Source: Cytophagaceae bacterium (GTDB taxonomy: Bacteria > Bacteroidota > Bacteroidia > Cytophagales > Spirosomataceae). Taken from it: a DNA stretch of 64,000 nucleotides. Each line of letters starts with the position of its first letter. The stretch's first letter is position 1. The position numbers and the translations under genes are program-made. The notes below the pieces were generated by a model that was given only the letters and a program-made list of their open reading frames with translations, had not been told where the DNA came from and searched no databases. Positions 54,417-62,839 of this stretch are shown here, piece after piece. Location of the stretch: contig JADKIR010000004.1 of assembly GCA_016722655.1 (NCBI GenBank), forward strand, positions 3,397,130 through 3,461,129, given 5' to 3'.

Positions 54417-56585
54417 CTATATCATTGATTTTTGAAATAACGCAGAGCAACCTTTAAAAATTAAATTTTGAATTTGATTTTCAATTTCAATTTTGTTATA
54501 GTAAACCTCAACAATGCTAGAAAACATTTCCTGAATTTCGAGACTTGGCAATTTTACTAAAGTCCCTAAAATTTGGTCAGGTGAAAGATTTGATTGACCG
54601 CCTGAACCTCTTGCAATTTTAACAAAATACTCTTGCATATATTCAGTTGAAAGTAAGAATGAAATATAGTTTAAAGAAGCAATTTTTTGTCCTTCTTTTA
54701 AACGAAGTATGCCAACACGTTGATTTAAATAGTAATCTTCGGACTCTCTAAATAATGCCACTTTCCCCACCCAACTATCCATACCACCTTCAAATCTATT
54801 GCCTGTCATTGTGATTAATAAATCATTGTATTCGATTTTATAATCCTTATACTTTATTGCATTTTCATCAGAGATATAATCCAAAGTATCAAGGACTAAC
54901 TTGTTAGCTTTTACATTCTTAATTTTTATGACTGGATAGCCTTCAGTTGTGAATTCTGTTCCTTTAATCGCACCTCCCCCTTTTAATGTTAAAAAATCAC
55001 CAAGTTTATATTCTTTATGTTCTAATTTTCCGAATGATGAGAATTTTTGAATTAAAGCATTTATTTCTATTGCTGTTGAATTACTTGATGAAGTCAAATC
55101 TGGCAATGTGTTTTTTACTTCTTCTAATTCAATATTTAGTTCCTCCTCGTTAAACTCAATTTCTGCTACACCTACATAATTTCCGGGAATAAGAGAATAA
55201 TCATTATCTTTTATTTCACTTGAACTAACAGATTTGCAAAATCCGCTAATATCTTCATATCCTTCATTGCTTTCCCATTTTTTGAATATGCTTTTTAAGT
55301 AATTAATATTTTCATCGTTAAATGTTCTTAATTTCTTTCCAGTAAGTTTTCCGAGCTTTCTAGCATCTATCAAAAGTATATCATCTCGCTTTTTGGCCTT
55401 TGAAATAAACCATAAGCAAGCCGGAATTTGGGTTGAGTAGAATAATTTGTCAGGTAATGAAATTATACATTCAACTAAGTTATTTTCAATAAACTCTTGT
55501 CTGATTTTACCTTCATTGGAAGTGTTGGAGGACAATGAACCATTTGAAAGTACTATACCAGCTCTACCAGTTGGAGCAAGATGAAATAGCATGTGCTGAA
55601 CCCAAGCAAAGTTTGCATTTGAAACTGGTGGTACTCCATATTTCCATCTTGAATCACTTTGCAATAGATTGCCACTCCAATCGCTATCGTTAAAAGGTGG
55701 ATTTGCTAAAATATAATCAGCTTTCAAATCTTTATGAGCATCATTTAAAAAAGAACCTTCATTGTTCCATTTAATATTACTGCCATCAATGCCTCTAATA
55801 GCTAAATTCATTTTAGCTAATCTCCAAGTTGTCTGATTACTTTCTTGACCGAAAATTGATATTCTGTCAGCAAGATTTAGTTGTAATGAATTTGATTTTT
55901 TATTCTTATAATGGTCTTGATGTGATAGAATGAATTTTTCACTTTGAACAAACATTCCACCGCTACCACAACAAGGGTCAAATACTCTTCCTTCAAATGG
56001 TTCGATTATTTCAACTAATAGTTTTACAACACTTGATGGTGTGTAAAACTGACCTCCTTTTTTCCCTTCTGCTAATGCGAATTCTCCAAGAAAATACTCG
56101 TACACTTTTCCTAAAAGGTCTTTACTTTGAGCTTCCTTTGTGCCTAAAGTTGCTGTTCCAATTAAATTAATCAAACCACCTAAACTACTTTTGTCTAGTT
56201 TTTCTTGTGCGAAAACTTTAGGTAATACCCCTTTAAGAGATGTATTATCCTTTTCAATAGCATCCATTGCATCATCAATATCCTTACCTATTGTAGGTAG
56301 TGTAGCTCTGCCTTGTATGTAACTCCATCTAGCTGTAGCAGGTACAAAAAACACTTTTTCAGCTAAATATTCGTTTTTATCTTCTGCGTCTGCACCATCT
56401 GCCTTTTGCGATAAAAGTTGCTGATACAATTCTTCAAAAGCATCCGAAATATATTTTAAAAAGATTAAACCTAATACTACATGTTTGTATTCGGCAGCAT
56501 CCATATTTTTACGAAGTTTATCTGCTGCTTTCCAAAGCTTTTTCTCTAGAGGTTCTTCCTGTTCTGTCTTACTATTTTTAGCCAT
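54417..56585 (-). CDS. Type I restriction methyltransferase fused to half specificity subunit (HsdM-S)
   Basis: This 722-residue protein joins an N6-adenine methylase to one target-recognition domain. The HsdM helical start is LEKKLWKAADKLRKNMDAAEYK. SAM motif I is DPCCGSGG at 203-210 and the catalytic NPPF at 295-298. From about residue 515 a single TRD begins (YKLGDFLTLKGGGAI, GYPVIKIKNV, NDLLITMTG, PSLEIQEMFSSIVEVY). A normal HsdS has two TRDs, so recognition probably needs dimerisation. Same operon as hsdR and the Abi gene. Confidence 0.92.
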   Translation of the reverse strand: MAKNSKTEQEEPLEKKLWKAADKLRKNMDAAEYKHVVLGLIFLKYISDAFEELYQQLLSQKADGADAEDKNEYLAEKVFFVPATARWSYIQGRATLPTIGKDIDDAMDAIEKDNTSLKGVLPKVFAQEKLDKSSLGGLINLIGTATLGTKEAQSKDLLGKVYEYFLGEFALAEGKKGGQFYTPSSVVKLLVEIIEPFEGRVFDPCCGSGGMFVQSEKFILSHQDHYKNKKSNSLQLNLADRISIFGQESNQTTWRLAKMNLAIRGIDGSNIKWNNEGSFLNDAHKDLKADYILANPPFNDSDWSGNLLQSDSRWKYGVPPVSNANFAWVQHMLFHLAPTGRAGIVLSNGSLSSNTSNEGKIRQEFIENNLVECIISLPDKLFYSTQIPACLWFISKAKKRDDILLIDARKLGKLTGKKLRTFNDENINYLKSIFKKWESNEGYEDISGFCKSVSSSEIKDNDYSLIPGNYVGVAEIEFNEEELNIELEEVKNTLPDLTSSSNSTAIEINALIQKFSSFGKLEHKEYKLGDFLTLKGGGAIKGTEFTTEGYPVIKIKNVKANKLVLDTLDYISDENAIKYKDYKIEYNDLLITMTGNRFEGGMDSWVGKVALFRESEDYYLNQRVGILRLKEGQKIASLNYISFLLSTEYMQEYFVKIARGSGGQSNLSPDQILGTLVKLPSLEIQEMFSSIVEVYYNKIEIENQIQNLIFKGCSALFQKSMI

Positions 56586-56659
56586 ATTATTATTTTAAAT
56601 CAATTAATTAAAGCACAAATGTAACAATTTAGCACGGGTGCGTAAGCAAAATTGCAGAT

Positions 56660-56711
56660 CTTTTGCAAGCTTTGGTTTTGAGCGTTGGCTCGTGGGGCTT
56701 GCAAATGTGCT
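56660..56711. repeat. Direct repeat, right copy, flanking restriction module
   Basis: Nearly identical to 50475-50527 (CTTTTGCAAGC, GCGTTGGCTCGTG and GGGCTTGCAAATGTGCT shared), differing by small indels. It also pairs ATTGCA (56651-56656) with TGCAAT (56711-56716). Confidence 0.8.
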
Positions 56712-56870
56712 GCAATGTGGGTGGGGTTTCTTTCTTCTCTTTTTGTGGGGGGAAGAAAAAAACAAAATAAATTTCCATCAAATTTGCACTGTCCTGTCAA
56801 AAAGCTAAATCCTTTCTTATTTAAATTCTGTCACTATCGTATCTATCTGGTCGTCTGTCTTTTTACACTT

Positions 56871-57073
56871 GTTGCCAACGAACAAGGCTTGCTGCAGTTT
56901 GGGTTTTAGAATTCCGTCTGCCTGTAACCGCTCCTTGGCTTTGTTTTGTTGCTGAAGTTAAGAACTTTTGCTTGGCTTTATTCGTCGAGCCGATAACTGA
57001 AGCAAAATAGAATTACAAATGTTGAAGTTGCCAACGTCAAGCCCAAATTGCAGCAAACCTAATGTTGTGCGTA
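56871..57073. repeat. attC-like spacer S5
   Basis: Left core GTTGCCAAC (56871-56879), the exact complement of the right core of S4. Right core GTTGTGCGTA (57064-57073). Arms at 56885-56906 and 57039-57060 match in 19 of 22, all transitions. GTTGCCAACG recurs inside the loop at 57027-57036. Confidence 0.82.
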
Positions 57074-57244
57074 GGCTTTCTATGTCACTTTACAAAAGCA
57101 GATAGAAAATTTTGTAAGCCCAAAATTCTTCATCTGGTGTTTGTCGTTTAGTTATTTGTTTAACTGTCATTTCCTTTAGTGTTGTGTCTTTGAAGTGTCC
57201 AGAACCAAATTCACTAAAACTGTCTGTTCTGAGTTTAGAAACAT

Positions 57245-57838
57245 TTATATTTTGTTTGTTTCGGTAAACACAATTGTGTCACCCATAAAATATTCAGTAA
57301 ATTTAAAAGCGTTCTCAGAAACATTTTTAATGTCTTGATTATCGTCAGTTGATTTAGGAAAATCAGTGAAGAAGTTTATTCCATAGGTTTTATACAATTT
57401 CCTATAATCATATTTGTTTGAAATATTTATTGAATAAGAGGTGTCAGCGAGTTCTTTATTGAATTTCTTTTTTGCTGCGACAATCCTTTCATAGTTGTCA
57501 TAACGATTCTCAAGAAAGTAATCATTAATATTTATTTCATTGTAATGTCGAGCTGTTGTCACCATTTTTTTGATTATTGATATTGGGCTATCCTGCGTTG
57601 GAAAAAGGAAATAACTAAGAATAATAACTAATGATGTTGCTATAACTTGAAAATATTTTGTATTCCTCTTTTTCTTGTCAAGCCGATAGTGAATAAAAGT
57701 TAGAATAAGACTTACAATAGCAATTAAAGGAATTGTCAATATTACACCAATAGCCGTTCCGTATTCACCCCAATGAAATGAATGAAACAAAATAAAATTG
57801 AAAATAAAAGCAATTATGGTATATGTCCAAAGTCGCAT
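57245..57838 (-). CDS. Cassette gene: membrane protein, unknown
   Basis: This 197-residue protein has three N-terminal spans (WTYTIIAFIFNFILFHSFH, AIGVILTIPLIAIVSLILTF, YFQVIATSLVIILSYFLF) and a charged soluble C-terminal part (IIKKMVTTARHYNEININDYF). No family known. It is enclosed by matching cores GTTGTGCGTA and TACGCACAAC (10 of 10) as a single-gene cassette, with its stop toward S5. Confidence 0.75.
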   Translation of the reverse strand: MRLWTYTIIAFIFNFILFHSFHWGEYGTAIGVILTIPLIAIVSLILTFIHYRLDKKKRNTKYFQVIATSLVIILSYFLFPTQDSPISIIKKMVTTARHYNEININDYFLENRYDNYERIVAAKKKFNKELADTSYSINISNKYDYRKLYKTYGINFFTDFPKSTDDNQDIKNVSENAFKFTEYFMGDTIVFTETNKI

Positions 57839-57855
57839 GATGTGTCAGATAAGCT

Positions 57856-57993
57856 TACGCACAACGTTTCGGGGCTTTGCGTTCGGGCGGGAATTCGAAG
57901 CACAAAAGCTGATATTATTACTAAATTTCAATTGAAAAGCTACTGTTGAATTTTGCACTTCAGCCCGCCTGACGCAAAACCCTTGTTGGCGGT
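57856..57993. repeat. attC-like spacer S6
   Basis: Left core TACGCACAAC (57856-57865), the exact complement of S5's right core. Right core GTTGGCGGT (57985-57993). Arms 57872-57891 and 57964-57982 pair (CTTTGCGT, GGCGGG) with a small bulge. The loop shares AGCACAAAAG and CTACTGTTGAATTTTGCAC with S1. Confidence 0.82.
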
Positions 57994-58001
57994 TCGTTCT
58001 T

Positions 58002-58781
58002 TTATTTCTCGTAAAGTTTTGGATTGATTTTCAAAAGTCCCCATTTCAATTTCGGTAATTTTATTAATTCGTTGTAAAGTTTTGAAACTTCACGATTGCT
58101 TCTCAAACTCAAGTGTTCTACATTTTTCAATGCTAAAATTGGTGTATAGTCTTTACTTTGAAGTCGCTCGGCTAGGAGTCTAAAAACTCGAAGTTGTTGA
58201 AGCTTACTCACAAGTTCTATGTTGTCAATTTTAATGTATTGTGGTCCCATTCCGTCTCCTACAATACTTAAACTTTCAAGTGTTGTTAATTCAGAAAAGT
58301 CGTCATAATTCGTGATTTTTTGAAAATTTTCAACCGATAAGGCTATAATATTTTCAAGTTTTGATAAAGGTTTTATGCTTTCAACACTTGCACCTGAACC
58401 AATATGTAATAATTCAAGATTTTTCAAATTTTCAATTGCAGAAATGTCCCGATACGCACCCCATTTTATTTCTAATCTCTTTAATTGCTTTTGGTTACAA
58501 ACAGCGTCAAATAGTTCTTGAGGCATTCTTGTTCCAAAGCGCAATTCAATAAAAGCTGTGGGATTTTGCTCTAAAAACTCACACCATTCTAATACTACTC
58601 GTTTCTTTTCATTTTGTGTTTTATATTGAGGTGTAAAAGAATCGCCAAGCTGAGTACAGTTAATTATTAGTCTATCTTCTCCTTTATATTCTGAAACCTC
58701 AATAACAGATTTTACTTTATCGTGTTTATCTTTAAAGTAATAGTCAAATCCGTATTCTATTTGTTTGTCGTTTAATTTCAT
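58002..58781 (-). CDS. Cassette gene: leucine-rich-repeat-like protein
   Basis: This 259-residue cytoplasmic protein has about six leucine-rich repeat-like segments: QLKRLEIKWGAYRDISAIENLKNLELLHIGSG, ASVESIKPLSKLENIIALSVEN, LTTLESLSIVGDG, LQQLRVFRLLAER and LKNVEHLSLRSN. It probably forms a curved protein-binding surface. Function unknown. Enclosed by cores GTTGGCGGT and ACCGCCAAC (9 of 9) as a single-gene cassette. Confidence 0.8.
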   Translation of the reverse strand: MKLNDKQIEYGFDYYFKDKHDKVKSVIEVSEYKGEDRLIINCTQLGDSFTPQYKTQNEKKRVVLEWCEFLEQNPTAFIELRFGTRMPQELFDAVCNQKQLKRLEIKWGAYRDISAIENLKNLELLHIGSGASVESIKPLSKLENIIALSVENFQKITNYDDFSELTTLESLSIVGDGMGPQYIKIDNIELVSKLQQLRVFRLLAERLQSKDYTPILALKNVEHLSLRSNREVSKLYNELIKLPKLKWGLLKINPKLYEK

Positions 58782-58801
58782 AATGTTGTTTTGTTAGAAT
58801 G

Positions 58802-58935
58802 ACCGCCAACGAGCATATTACCGAAACTCATTTTCATAGGTTCGGTAATATCGTTATTAAATATTTATTGATTTTCTAATTAATATTTTAATAATGAGCT
58901 TATTGTGATTTTCGCTGAGTTTCGGTAATATTTTC
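58802..58935. repeat. attC-like spacer S7 and nested inverted repeat
   Basis: Left core ACCGCCAAC (58802-58810), exact complement of S6's right core. A perfect 11-bp hairpin ATATTACCGAA/TTCGGTAATAT (58815-58825 and 58841-58851) precedes a right core starting GTTATTAAATATT. A second copy in inverse orientation, TGAGTTTCGGTAATAT at 58916-58931, pairs perfectly with 58815-58830 over 16 bases. Confidence 0.75.
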
Positions 58936-59013
58936 ATGAGATTTTTTGTGATTTGAATTTTATTTTTTGTTATCAAATATATTATTCAAAGTTCTATGTT
59001 CCAAATTTTTATT

Positions 59014-60609
59014 TCACTTTAGTTTATCCAATGGGCTTACGATTTGATCAAAGCCTTTTGTGGTTATATGAGTATAAATTTCTGTCGTTTTTGAACTGCT
59101 ATGTCCAAGTAACGCCTGAATATATCTAAGATCAGTTCCATTTTCTAGTAGGTGGGTTCCAAAGCTATGCCTAAGTGTATGTACAGTTACTCTCTTAGTG
59201 ATTTTTGCAGCATCTTTGGCCTTATGAAAATCAATTGTATGCTTTTATCTGAATATCGACCTCCATTTTGCCCTTCAAACAACCATACTTTAGGCTTATA
59301 CTCCAAAAAATACTTTTTTAAGACCTCCAATGTTTTTACCGAAAGGAGCGTATATCTATCTTTCTTTCCCTTGGCCTGTTCTATCCTTATTTGCATTCGT
59401 TTGAGTCAATATCTGAGATTCGCAGATTTATAGCTTCACTTATTCTTAGTCCGGCCGAATAAATCGTCATAAGAATGGCCTTTATGCTTGAGGTTATCTA
59501 TAGAATTTAGAAGATCGGCCACTTGTTGCTCACTCATTACCTCAGGCAAGGTCTTTTCGGTACGTGGTCTGTCTAAATGATAAAAAGTTCGTTTGCCTCC
59601 CAATACTTTTTCATAGTAAAACTTTATGGCGTTAATGGTAGTGTTTTGCATAGATATCGATATTTTTCGGTCATTTACAAGATATCTTAGATATTCAGTT
59701 ATTTGTTCCTGAGTTATGCTTTCGAGGCAAAGTTCAGAATAAAAGTTTACAAATTCTTCAAAGGCCAATCGGTATGTTTTGTAAGTGCTTTCAGAGTACC
59801 TCAGTTCCATTAATTTTTGAAGGTACTCTTCCGGGCATGGTTTTGTTTTTGGTATAATGCTCTTTGTGGGTTGTAGTTTATCAGTCGGTTCTATTTTGTA
59901 ATTAAACTTTTGATTTTGGAATTCTGCTAAGTATTTCAGGTCAGTAATATATTTTTCATGGCAAGGAATACTCCAGATTTGTTTTTTGGGTTGTATTTTA
60001 GATAAGGAAATTGCTTGAGCTTTTGAATAACTTCTTTGTGGTAATCTACAGATATTTCTAAACGATTGTTGGCTGTTCTGACAACTAAAAGTTCATTTTT
60101 TGCCCGATCATAGTGTTTTTGGTTTATGGTTATAGATTCGGTATGAATTTCTTCGATGCTTCCTACTCTTTCACCAAAATAATTCTTGAGATTTTCAAGG
60201 TTTTGGCCAAAATTGGGTACCAGTCAGCATTTCTGGTTTTTGTTCCATCTGCTGTATTGAATCGCTCGTATAAACGCAATATCGTTTTCGTTTTTTGGTA
60301 AAATAATATGGATGATTTTGGGTAATACCACCAATTTTATTGCTTGTGAATTTACAACTGTGGTATTTAATTGGTTTTCCTGATTTGGTTTTTTGAATTT
60401 TGGTCTCTGCATGTTTTTTGTCATACACGGCATCAGGAAAATCTCAGAATCTTATCCAATACTGCTTTTTTGTAGGGAGCATGCCAGGCTTTGTGGGTTT
60501 TCTCCATTTTACATCTATATGCTGTCGGAGTGGCGGGTATAGATGGTCAAAAAGCAAACTCTAATTTTATTCGCGATTCGTTTCCGGTGTAGTATTCTGA
60601 TAGTTTCAT
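59014..60609 (-). pseudogene. Large tyrosine recombinase with duplicated N-terminal W..P modules, frame-broken
   Basis: Across frames about 530 residues read through, from MKLSEYYTGNESRIK at 60609 to SPLDKLK at 59014. Two W..P modules lie at the N-terminus: FIRAIQYSRWNKNQKCWLVPNF and VIQKLKQFPYLKYNPKKQIWSIP. A SAM-like core-binding domain follows (YSESTYKTYRLAFEEFVNFY). The catalytic domain has SAGLRISEAINLR, KGKKDRYTLLS, HTLRHSFGTHLLENGTD and LLGHSSSKTTEIYTH. At least eight one-base indels, mostly in A- or T-runs, and one W-to-stop change break it. No IntI-type insertion is seen. It neighbours the cassette array. Confidence 0.82.
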
Positions 60610-60619
60610 GTTTTATTGG

Positions 60620-60947
60620 TTAGGCTTTATCCAGCATCACTACATTTTCACCAATTATCTCTGTCACATAGCGTTTTTCGCCTTGTTTGTCTTCATAGTT
60701 TCGGGTTTTTATTTTCCCTTCGAGGTAAATCATGCGCCTTTGTGCAGATATTTTCGACCAGCTCGGCAGTCCACGCCATAGCACTATGTTGTGCCACTCG
60801 GTTTGGGTATGGCTATGGCCGGTGGGGTCTTTGTAGGTTTCGTTTGTGGCAAGGCTAAATTTGGCCACCTTTACGTTGTTATCCAGGTTTTGATTTCCGG
60901 CTCATCGCCCAGATTACCAACCAATATTACTTTGTTTACACCTTCAT
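60620..60947 (-). pseudogene. ssb: Single-stranded DNA-binding protein, frame-broken
   Basis: With two restored A residues the gene reads M-K-GVNKVILVGNLGDEPEIKNLDNNVKV-AKFSLATNETYKDPTGH and continues TEWHNIVLWRGLP to the end VTEIIGENVVMLDKA, about 109 residues. This is the OB-fold of SSB without the acidic tail. The indels lie after ATGAA and in the A4 run before CCTGG. It is directly upstream of the large recombinase on the same strand, 11 bases apart. Confidence 0.85.
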
Positions 60948-61608
60948 GTAGTATTGTGTTTTTTAAATGGAATAGTGAAATTAACACATCTTCCTTTAAT
61001 ATTAAAACTTTAGGAACAATTTTAATAAAAATCATCCTCAATTGAATCAGGAGTGCATATTACGATTTCCAGTTAGTAGAATTAGAAGTTTTGAGGGTGC
61101 TGTCAGATGTTTTAAGAGGGTTTATTCATGGTATTAGGTATATTTTAATGTAAAATGGGGTCGAAAGTTTTAAGGGTCCTGGAAAGTTTTAAGGGGGTCA
61201 TAAAAAGTTTTAGGGGTCGTAAAAGTTTTAGGGGTCTAAAAAAGTTTTAGGGGGGTCTAAAAAGTTTTTGGGAGGTCATAAAAGTTTTAGGGGGGTAAAA
61301 GTTTAGGGGGCTAAAAACGTTTTAAGGGGGTCGTAAAAAGTTTTTGGAGGGTATTGGGAGCACAAAATCGTAGGTGGCAGCTAGAGAAAGAACCGGCTAT
61401 TTTTGAAATGAAGTCTATTTCTACAATACGAGCCGGTGGTGTCAGTCAAACCGCCGACCCTATACCCAAATAGGGGGCATGCTGACCAGTTTTACCTTCT
61501 ATTTTTAAAGAAATGATTTAAAGAACCCTAAACCAGCATCTAAATCGCCCAAATAGATAGATTTAAATATTTGTTTGACCCGGCAAAAGAGAAACCCATT
61601 AGTCTGTT
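60948..61608. other. Non-coding stretch holding a G-rich minisatellite
   Basis: No gene is recognised in these 660 bases. It contains the minisatellite at 61160-61350. To its right one plus-strand frame (about 61350-61470) is open for some 45 codons without an ATG and is not recognised. Confidence 0.5.
61160..61350 (+). repeat. G/T-rich minisatellite, about ten ~19-bp units
   Basis: Units of the form GTCRTAAAAAGTTTTAGGGG recur with GTTTTA/GTTTTT cores at about 61167, 61186, 61207, 61224, 61244, 61264, 61283, 61300, 61319 and 61340. Spacing is 17-21 bases. Variation is mostly in run lengths of A, T and G. Two weaker copies lie near 61079 and 61093. The G-runs could form quadruplexes. Confidence 0.85.
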
Positions 61609-62165
61609 TCACTTTTCCAATTCACAATGCAGCAGGGTGGTGCCGCCAATATAGGCTTTTGTGCTGATTAGCTTTAGTTTTTGGCGATGATTAGCAAATC
61701 AAAATCCGCATGCCTTTATTGATTAATATCGGATTGACGAAAAGGTAAAACTCATCAATATGCCCCTTGTGATGAGTGAGGACACCATTTGGGCACCTCC
61801 ATACACCAAAATATCTTTGCGCCCCGGTTTTTTAGGTTTGTCACAGTGGTGTTCAGGTCTTCGTTGGCCAGACTGACATTTTTTCCAAATGGTTCTTTAA
61901 TGTATTGCTGAAAAGGATTTTCCGGAGGTTTACCATTTTTTGTGCAAAAGCATATATGGGTGTTCCGGACCCATTTCTTCAAAATGGGGAATAAATTTCT
62001 CAGCCATTATCTGGCCAATCAGCAGTGTGTCTGAGGTGTCGGCCAGTTCGTTAACCAGTTCAAAAGATGTGGGGTCGGCCCTCTGACAATCCAGTCTTCC
62101 TCGCCATTGGGCCCGCCACAAAGCCAACATCCAACCAAATATGCATCTGTAATTTTAGCTTTCTC
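61609..62165 (-). pseudogene. Dihydrofolate reductase/RibD-like protein, frame-broken
   Basis: Joining frames gives GPNGEEDWIV, then PTSFELVNELADTSDTLLIGQIMAEKFIPHFEEM, NVSLANEDLNTTVTNLKNRGAKDILVYGGAQ, and HIDEFYLFVNPILINKGMRI. This is the pattern of the dihydrofolate reductase-like/RibD C-terminal family of NADPH-dependent reductases. Five or more one-base indels interrupt it. The start is uncertain. Confidence 0.72.
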
Positions 62166-62839
62166 AATTGATTTATTATCAGGTAAAATTAAACTGCCTT
62201 TAGCTTTCAGGGTAGGGGATTGCGACAATTCAGAAGAAGTATTATTGAAATATATTTAACAATTCCAGGTTCTTAAATAGGATAAATGTGAACTATATTG
62301 GTAATTGATTTGATGTGAGAAGTATTTGTTAAATAATAACTTTCATCGTAACAAAATTTAATCTTTTGAAAATAAGGCCTAAAATTACTTATTATGGTTT
62401 TCCCATTACCATAAATTACCCTATTAATTTTTTGCGTCGCCTTTCGGAGGGGACTTTTTTTTTGAAAAAAGTAAGCAATACTAATTCATAAAACCCAGCG
62501 GCGGACCGTAATGATCCTCTAAAAATTTGATTTTAAATGTCTTATAAGATTTAATATTTACTTGAATCAAATTTTTAGAACGGACAATTTATGATTTTAA
62601 GGAACATTTATTTTATTATTTTTGAGGATGTTAAAAATAGCATTGCCAAATAAAAATGATACTAAATAAATCAAATGAAAATTCTTTAATGTCTGTAACT
62701 TTGGTTACAGCTAGTAGGCAACGTCAGAATAATATTATACAATTTAAATTTCTAAGAATATTTAATTTTATTTACCGTATATCAAACCTATTGTTAAAAA
62801 AGCTTTGAACATATTAAATAAGTGATGAAATTTAAGAAA
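62166..62839. other. AT-rich stretch without a recognised gene
   Basis: About 670 bases. Apart from one terminator-like hairpin I see no ORF, repeat or RNA gene. In this error-prone part broken genes could be missed. Confidence 0.45.
62436..62469 (+). terminator. Terminator-like hairpin
   Basis: GTCgCCT and AGGgGAC pair around TTCGG, followed by nine T. No plus-strand gene is seen upstream. Confidence 0.6.

Noticed and set aside
45405..58935. CRISPR array
   Set aside because: The repeated elements are long, differ from one another and enclose genes of 0.6-6 kb; no regular short repeat-spacer pattern or cas gene.
59014..60609. Classical integron integrase IntI
   Set aside because: Catalytic residues fit a tyrosine recombinase, but the extra segment typical of IntI is not visible and the W..P N-terminal modules are foreign to it.
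61160..61350. Telomere-like repeat
   Set aside because: The TTTTAGGGG cores resemble telomeric units, but the 17-21 bp spacing and internal location do not fit.
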